Notes under the pieces: generated by a model
Told to the model about the DNA's origin: nothing
The model's input: the letters and a program-made list of their open reading frames with translations, nothing else
Database searches by the model: none
Made by a program: the position numbers and the translations under genes
DNA from: Verticillium longisporum
Lineage: Eukaryota; Ascomycota; Sordariomycetes; Glomerellales; Plectosphaerellaceae
Direction of reading: 5' to 3'
Assembly (NCBI GenBank): GCA_019188255.1
Contig: JAETXT010000003.1
Span: 2,418,001-2,482,000, forward strand
Length of the DNA stretch: 64,000 nt
Part shown: in pieces, positions 56,778 through 64,000 of the stretch
How the letters are laid out: each line of letters opens with the position of its first letter
How positions within the stretch are numbered: the first letter of the stretch is position 1

Positions 56778-59700
56778 ATGTTGAACCTTTCCAGCCTGGT
56801 GCAGAGGGCCCAGGCGTTCATCGACCCGACCCAGGGCTTGAACCTGTCCAACTCGGATCGCAACCCCTCCAAGTCCTCGCTCTTCCAGGCCCAATTCCGC
56901 CTGCCCAGCTCCCAGAACCCTCTCTACGAGATCAATGCCGAGCTCACCATCCCCCGCCCAACGCCACCCAGGGCGACCGCGACAATGACCGCGGCTACCA
57001 CTACGCCGGCAAGCTGCACCTGTCCGAGGCCTACATGTGCTTCTCCACGACGCCCACCAGCTTTTCCCACGCCGCCAGCACATCCACGAGCTCCGCCTTC
57101 ACCGGCCAGACCCACGGCGGCGGTCCTTCGGGCAACGGCTTCAGTTTTCCTCTCTGCTCCATCAAGCGCGTCGAGCGCCTGAGCAGCCAATCCTTCCAGT
57201 TCGCCCTGGCCATCACCACCTGGAACGGCATCCCTGCCAACAACACGTCCAAGGACAAGGAAAAGACAAGGACGCCGCTGGCGACAAGAAGGACGTACGA
57301 GAACAGCGCATCACCATACACCTTGCCGGCACCCGCCAGGCGTGCGAGCGTTTCTGCGATGGTCTCAAGAAGGGCCTCAAGGCCGCCGTCGGCCACGTCG
57401 GCAAGCTGAAGAACGTCGTCGGCCAGTGCTACTCCGAGTACCTGCTCCGCCCCGACGACAAAAAGGGCGCCAACCCGCCCGACGCCGGCCTCGGCATGTT
57501 CTTCCGATACCCTGGCGACCCCAAGAAGCTGCGAGACCGCGCCAAGATGCGGCTGTGGGCCGAATACCTGCGAGACAACGGCCGGAACGTCACCCTCATC
57601 CGCCAGCCCACCTTTCACAAGCTCATCAGGGTAGGCTTGCCGAATCGCCTGCGCGGTGAAATGTGGGAGCTCACGTCTGGTTCCATCTACCTGCGGCTCG
57701 AGAACCCAGATCTCTTCGCAAACACGCTCGCGAAATATGCCGGACAGGACTCGCTCGCTATTGACGAGATTGAGAAGGATCTCAACCGGAGTCTTCCCGA
57801 GTACCCCGGCTTCCAGGATCCAGAGGGCATTGGGCGGCTGCGTCGCGTTCTGACCGCCTACAGCTGGGTCAACCCCGACGTCGGATACTGCCAGGCCATG
57901 AACATCGTCGTGGCCGCGCTGCTCATCTACATGTCGGAGGCGCAGGCCTTCTTCCTCCTCTCCTCCCTCTGTGACAGGCTGGTTCCTGGCTACTACTCCA
58001 CCACCATGTACGGCACGCTGCTCGATCAAAAGGTCTTTGAGTCGCTTGTTGAGCAGACCATGCCCATTCTGTGGGAGCACCTGGTCAAGAGTGACGTGCA
58101 GCTGTCCGTCGTGTCGCTGCCGTGGTTCCTCTCCCTCTACGTCAACTCGATGCCCCTCATATTTGCCTTCCGCGTGCTGGACGTCTTCTTCGTCGAGGGC
58201 CCCAAGGTCCTTTTCCAGGTTGGACTGGCCATCCTGCGGATCAACGGAGAGGAACTTCTCGATGCGACGGATGACGGGGCCTTCATCTCGGTCCTCAAGT
58301 CCTACTTCACCCGCCTCGATGAGTCTGCGCATCCCAAGTCGGAGAATCCCAAGCTGCGGGGCGTGACCAAATTTCAGGAGCTCATGGTCGTGGCCTTTAA
58401 GGAGTTTTCGCAAATCACACACAACAGCATTACCGAGTCGCGGTTGAAGAACAAGGACGCGGTTCTCAATAACATTGAAAGCTTCACCAAGAGGACGGCC
58501 ATCAGGAATCTCGGTCCCGACAGCAAGCTCCTGAGCGCCGAGGAGCTGGGCGCGCTCTACGACCGCTTCTACACAATGCTGTACGAGAGGCAACAGCGAG
58601 ATCTCATCATTCAAGGCGAGAAGCAGCGTCGTGCGCGAAACAGCCGAGGCAGGGCGCAGGATGCGTTCCGGGACAATCACGAGCAGATTATCGACAAGGG
58701 CCGCGTTGCGCTCGGCCCGAGCACGAGCATGATGGACTACGATGCCTTTAGGGAGTTCCTTGCCAACATGTCCAAGTGGGCTATTTCCGACTCGCCCATC
58801 ACGCCCCGCCGCGACACATTCACAGAGACCCAGAAGCGGAACGATGCACTGCTCAACCCCTGGGGTACGGGCCCGGAACCTGCCGATCACGAGTTTATGC
58901 AGCGACTGTTCAAGAAATGGGACGTCGACGGCAAGGGCGAGCTGACCTTGGCCAATGTCGTCTCGGGCCTCGCCCAGGTCAGGGGCAAGAGGGACATTAT
59001 GGGCACCATGAGCTACTTCTTTGAGCTGTACGACGACGACGGTGACGGCAAGGTCGATCGGGAGGGCATCCTGCGCATCTCGGAGACGTTGCTGTTCCTC
59101 TCGAGGCGAGGCCTCGAGGGCAACCTGAGCCCCGGCGCTTCGACGCCGGCGGTGAACGGCATCACGGTGCAGGGCAACCCGAACGCGTCTGAGACGAGCC
59201 TTGGGGGCATCTCGGCGAACGAAAGATTCCTTGGCAGTGTCAGCGCCTTCATCCGGAGATGTTTCGAGTACCCCGACCCGGACCACCCCCAGAACAAACG
59301 TCAAGAGGAAGAAACGGAGAAGACGCCAGCCGAAGGCGACAACTCGGGCGCGTTCGCCATCGGAGGCGACGACGATGACGACGAGGAAGAGGAGGACCTG
59401 CTTGCGCTCGAGTCGCCATCAGCCAGTCCAAAGCGGGCGAAGAAGCCGCCCTCGCTGTCCATCAGCTCGACCGACGGAAGCCAGCAGACAACCCTGTCAG
59501 AACGCAGGGTCTCCAAGGCGCAGTCCGAAGCTGCCAACGCCGCCTTGGACCCCGCGAACCCGCTGCACATTACCCTGCCGACGTTCCGCATGGTCGTGCT
59601 GGCGGACGAGCTTCTGGAGCAGTTCTTCGAGTCTTCCTTCCCCACCTCTTTCCACATCATCGAGGGCCTGCCCTCCGCTGCGACACCCTCGACCTCCCTC

Positions 59701-60144
59701 ACGACCTTCTCCAGCATCAACTTTGGCAACCGCTCCGTGCTTCCCGCGGCCGCGGCGCCCGCCGCGGCCGGCGCAACACGCGGTCTGCGGGGCGTCCTCG
59801 ACAACATTGTCACGGACGGCATGCGCGTGGCCGCCGAAGTGCGCAAGCGCATGGAGGAGGCACAGAAGGAGCTCGAGAAGAACGCGACGTCGAATCAGAC
59901 GCTCCAGCCCCGGGACGACGACGACGAAGACGACGCGGACATTGGCGTCGAGATTGGCGTGCGTATGGGCCCCGCTGATGCCGAACGCCGGAGCGTACGC
60001 AGCGAGGACCGGGACCTGCTCTCCGGGGCGGACGCCGAGGCTGGCGCCAGTGGAAACGCGAAGGATGGACAGCTGGTGGATATTGAACCGACTGCGGCCG
60101 CCACCGCGCAGACGGGAAAGGGGGTCGTGGAGTTTGAGGGATAG
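56778..60144 (+). CDS. Gyp2-like TBC Rab-GAP with EF-hands, two frameshifts
   Basis: Three successive frames make one protein of about 1122 aa. Frame 1 (56778 to about 56957) starts MLNLSSLVQRAQAFIDPTQG; frame 2 (to about 57261) holds a GRAM-like region (HYAGKLHLSEAYMCFS, FPLCSIKRVERL); frame 3 carries the rest. The TBC domain (about 290-500) has VGLPNRLRGEMWELTSG, the arginine finger in IEKDLNR and the glutamine finger in VGYCQAMN, so it should accelerate GTP hydrolysis on a Rab/Ypt GTPase. Two EF-hand-like loops follow near 715 (DVDGKGELT) and 750 (YDDDGDGKVDREG), suggesting calcium input, and the C-terminus is acidic. The same order, GRAM-TBC-EF-hand, is that of yeast Gyp2/Mdr1 relatives. 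Each shift equals one missing base, in a C run near 56951-56959 and an A run at 57261-57264; no intron fits. Assembly error is more likely than decay. Confidence 0.9.
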
Positions 60145-63100
60145 ACCGACGTATCTAGAAGGGAGAGCAGCGGATGCCGTGGATAGAAAGAGAGCGGGCA
60201 TGTTGTCACAATGTCTTGTCACGACTGGGTTCGAAAGCCAGCCAGCAGGGGGGCCTAGGGGGAGCTCGGAAGGGGGCGGGGCGGGGCGGAGGGAGCCTAC
60301 CGTGGTGGGCAGGGGGAGTTTGCGAGATGCGTACACCTGCTGGCGGAACTTGCATTTTTGGGGGACCCCAGGATTCTCTTATTTTTTCCCCTTGTGGCAC
60401 TCGGTGTTCTTGTTTTGTCGCTTCGCCCGTTAGGTAGGGCCGGGGGGGTATCATGTCGACCTGCATGTGTAGACAGATCAGATCACATCGTTGAGGAAGA
60501 GAGACGGCCGTTACGCCGAGGATTCACTGGCTGTGCTGCTGCTGCTGCTGACTGACTGACTGACTGACTGACTGGTGTTCTTTTGTGACGTCTTGTGGTT
60601 GAAGTTGTGTACGCTGATTCAGTTCCCTCCTGCTTGCTTGCCAATTTGTTGGCTTGCCTGATGGGGTGGTTCATAACACTGGCCACTGGGCATGTCCCCC
60701 CGCCGCCCGATTTCAAGGTGAGATGGAGGGAGGACGACAGGGAGAGCGCGACTTTGTGCCTCCATTGTTTGAGACCTCTTGTCATCTGGAATGGAGAGAG
60801 GTGAAGCGCGTCTGCGGGGACCTGAGGCCCGGAACACGTGGTGACGGGAGGGGAGGGGAGGGTTAGGATGTGAAGAAGGGTTTGTTTGGGCCTGGTCGTC
60901 GATCGATCTTTTCGATCCTTCCGAGCTTTATTTTTTGTTTCAGATGGCAGTGGGAGGACCACCTACCTGTCTTACTGTATGTGGCGGCGCCGTTCGTATC
61001 GACATGTCTTGAGAGGAGGTGATGGGGCGCGGTTTGTGGGATGGTCATCGGTTGAAAGCCTGTCCTCGATGTGATATCTGTGCTCCCTACCGTACCTATG
61101 TGGGAAAGCAAAGCTGTACGTGAAGTGGCGGACATATACTCAAGTTATTTCACGGTTGTGCTGGGGGGGGCATCATCGTATGCGAATCTGTTGCTTGATG
61201 CTGCGCTTGCTTAACCAACTTGTATACGTATCAACGAGATGCTATATTGAAACGCAAGGATCAGTCGTAGACACATCCAAATTCGAATCTGACTACGCTA
61301 CGTCAACATACAAATGCTTGCTGGGAAAGCCGGTATCTCCGCTCGGCAAGCGGATGCACACTCCGGTGTTCACGGCTGCACATTGCGTTAGACAGGGCCC
61401 TGCCTAAACCTTTGCCTCGTGCCATTTTCTATTACCTGTCCCATGGTGGGACACACGGCAGGTCCGTTGAGTTCCAATCGTCATCGGCCAGCATACGGCT
61501 CGGCGTGCCGTCAGTCTTGATCGAGACCCAGGCTTCGAGGCAAACCGTGGACTCTACATCATCTCGTGAAAACCTTTGTCATGATCAGCTGCGCCTTGTC
61601 CGTACCATTCTCTTCCATCTTCGACTCCCGGTCACGAGCAGGGACATTCTGCATGTGGGCCATTCTGGCGTTGCATATGACCATCTCTCGGGACCAATAT
61701 AACGGACTCGGTGGCCTGCCGGAAACTGGCAAGATCTTTGTCGGGTACGTGTTGAGACTGCTCGCGGATGGCATCGCCTAGCCGATGATGATGCCGTTAA
61801 GCGTGTAGACAGTTGCTTGAGCGTAAGTCGCAGAAATCACTTCACAACTTTGTATAGATCTCAAGCTGGCTTGAATTGCGGCTCCCTTAGTTGTACACGA
61901 ATGTTGTACGGACAAGATCAGCGTCGATGTCGATGAAGAAGCCGATGTACCTAAATCAGCGTGAAGACACTTGTGTATCAACATATACCAGCACACAAAC
62001 AAAGATTGAACTATACTCAGGTGTGCTCGCAACTGTTCTTGGTTTTCGAGCGTCCTTTGGGAGGCTGACGTGAGCTTGCGGTGCAGACATCCCTGGCCCG
62101 TATCGCTAGGCAAAGCCGAGGCCTTCGATGGTCGTTTCGCTTTCTTCATTGTTTGACAGACGCAACTAACAACGGCCGCAAGATATGACCAAAGCATTCC
62201 GGTCGTCCTGTGAGTTTCTGCTGCTATGAGCTTTCCTCCCATCGCTGGCAAGCCATGGGCTACCATTCGTGCCTCTTACGGACCACCGGACCACGGCAAA
62301 TATCGATTGAGTCCTTCGTCGCCATGAAGCATCCTGGTATGCTGCCAAGTATCAAAGAATCCTCCTTGGTGCCAACATCTCCTCTTCTGAACCCCAGTAT
62401 GCCCGAATCTCATCACAGCGAGGTTTTCTCTGGCATCTCACCGCCTACGCTTTCCTACTCTTTCCGTTGCCACTGCACAGGCTTCACTTGGGCTGCAATG
62501 AACCGTTGTCAACGAGGAGGTTGCCAGCGCCATCGTTCACACACCCATGGTCGGCGAGTATCTGAAAAATTACAATTTGTCGTTGTCTGATTTTGCCATG
62601 TGTACATGTGAGCTGGTCCAATCATGCTGCCAACGAGCTTCCTGCCGTAAGAAGAATTGACAATCTAAGGCTCCTCACGTATCTTTTATTTCACCTGGGT
62701 TCTTCTGTTGAAAGACGTCCCGTCTGTTCTGTTGGGCACCATCATTGCCAAACACCCTCGCACCAATTGCATTGAAGTCACCGCGCCGCTGTGCGCAACG
62801 ATGGCACGTACCACGACCGCGGTTGGCTGTCCGCCATATATATTACAAACCATATGCTTCTTGACAACCATGTCGCCACGGCGTTCATGGCTTTCAGCTT
62901 CTCCCTCCAGATACTAGAGATCATCTCCCGCGACGCTCCAGACGCTTCACTTATCGATATACCACAATCGGCTGGGCTTCGTCGACAGTATCATCTGCGC
63001 CGCTGCACAAGATATTTTACCTTTTCTGGCGTTGCGAGAGGCAATGCCATGGTGAGCCAGGGCACAGCGGCGAGGACAGACGTTTGTCTCCGTGATGGGC

Positions 63101-63934
63101 TGATTCAAGTTCTATAAGTACAATCTGTTAGTCGAGGAACCGCATAGAGGTTGTGGTAGTCAGGACACAGGCGGAGAACCCTGCTTCGGGTCGCTGATGT
63201 TCCGTCTGCTTTCTAGTCAAGTTTGGGGGGATCATCATACGAGTTGCCTGTCCCACTCAGCCGCTCATCGACAAACCTGGCTTAAGCCTCACCAATAGCT
63301 CAGCCCCTTCATCTCCGAACTCCCAATCGACAGCTACAATGTACCGTATAAGGCCACTCGGGCGCGCTAGCTCTGTCCACCTCCCCACACGGCACTTGCT
63401 CAATTGAAGAGACTATCGACGTGGGCTTGGCCAGCACCAGCAGTGATTCGCGGCGAGGCGTCTATGCACAGCAATCTCGACGAACACAATGCCTCTCAGC
63501 AACAGGACTCGCGGACCAAGGCCTTGTCTTACCCCTACACGTCTGAGGAAGAGAAAACACAAAAAGTCCCCCCGCATCGCAGCCTGGACATGTTTATTTT
63601 TCAAACACGTCGGAACATGCACCTTGTCTCGCCCGGCCCGCTCCACTCGGCGTTTTGGAACCGCCCGCGCTAATCTTCTCTCATTCCCACCTCCTGAATC
63701 TGACAGATCCAGGGGCCTGCACCTGAAAAATCAGGGGCGGAGAAAAAGACCATTGTCTTTTGAAATACTAGCCCCTCGCGCCGTTAGGCTGCCGACGAGG
63801 GGGAGGAATCTCGTCATCGTCTCGTCATTCTTTTGTTTTCTGACGCTTGGGGAATTTGTGCCCTGTCACGCTCGCTCGGGTCTTGGTGCCCATCACACTC
63901 TTTTTGTGGGGTTTTGATTTATATTGTTTGGATT
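60145..63934. other. intergenic; possible decayed gene at 62.2-63.1 kb
   Basis: No intact gene. On the plus strand near 62226-62420 the reading PPIAGKPWATIRASYGPPDH breaks at a TGA and continues in another frame as EASWYAAKYQRILLGANISS; near 62790-62960 NDGTYHDRGWLSAIY and LLDNHVATAFMAFSF also look protein-like. These may be one degenerate gene or unresolved exons. The family is not recognised. A repeat lies at 60535-60573. Confidence 0.3.
60535..60573. repeat. CTG and ACTG simple repeat
   Basis: Several CTG units followed by about six ACTG units, downstream of the TBC gene stop. Confidence 0.85.
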
Positions 63935-64000
63935 ATGGCGCGGTTTGCGAATATGGTGGTGTCGGCGACGGCCGTGTTTGCCGCGTCTGCACTCGGGCTC
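63935..64000 (+). CDS. 5' end of a gene with signal peptide (cut by window)
   Basis: The ATG at 63935 opens a frame that stays open to the last base: 22 codons, MARFANMVVSATAVFAASAL then GL. A basic start followed by a hydrophobic Ala/Val run fits a secretory signal peptide. An AT-rich TTTATATTG lies about 15-20 bp upstream. Nothing more can be said without the next window. Confidence 0.45.
   Translation, partial: MARFANMVVSATAVFAASALGL

Noticed and set aside
57031..59304. 757-codon minus-strand frame across the TBC gene
   Set aside because: Shadow of the plus-strand Rab-GAP; composition mirrors the sense codons and the sense protein has arginine and glutamine fingers.

Overview
The window looks like a chromosome segment of a filamentous ascomycete (Pezizomycotina; Sordariomycetes, possibly Hypocreales, is inference from gene content only). 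Supporting signs are short spliceosomal introns (about 50-170 nt with GT...CTAAC/CTGAC...AG), GC-rich eukaryotic genes with long leaders, two nuclear tRNA-Ile(AAT) genes, and AT-rich blocks in which retrotransposon sequence has been converted by C-to-T and G-to-A changes, the signature of repeat-induced point mutation (RIP).

Left arm (1-19.7 kb): a small hydrophilic LEA-like protein gene, a tRNA-Ile, a lysine-rich hypothetical protein, a nine-exon MFS transporter of the allantoate/nicotinate permease type with a 10-nt micro-exon, a SWIM+RING E3-ligase-like gene, a second identical but inverted tRNA-Ile, a 3'-5' exonuclease-like gene whose first catalytic motif is altered, an NTF2-like protein, an Osh4/Kes1-type oxysterol-binding protein and an F-box protein.

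Mobile island (19.69-38.4 kb): a Fot1/pogo-type DNA transposon (46-bp inverted repeats, TA flanks, DD35D transposase with one frameshift) abuts a nest of three copies of one Ty1/copia element. Copy A (minus, RIP-mutated) is split by copy B (plus, RIP-mutated, 5-bp duplication AGGGC), and the A/B junction is split again by copy C (minus, not RIP-mutated, near-identical LTRs, duplication GCTAT). The right edge holds RIP-damaged relics, including an aminoglycoside-phosphotransferase-like fragment with a Trp-to-stop change.

Right arm (38.4-64 kb): signalling genes with long intergenic leaders. These are casein kinase 1, a tail-anchored inositol-polyphosphate 5-phosphatase, a GH1 beta-glucosidase with a long N-terminal extension, a second-type PKA catalytic subunit, and a Gyp2-like TBC Rab-GAP with EF-hands that is split by two homopolymer frameshifts. 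The last 66 bases open a new gene with a signal peptide. The kinases, phosphoinositide phosphatase, Rab-GAP and oxysterol-binding protein all belong to signalling and membrane-traffic control, but they are ordinary separate fungal genes with no sign of an operon-like or biosynthetic cluster.

No clearly new multi-gene system was found. The most informative structures are the nested A/B/C retrotransposon history, the extra antisense-coding segment of copy B, the transposon end that coincides with the truncation of copy A, and four single-base frameshifts in otherwise well-kept genes.
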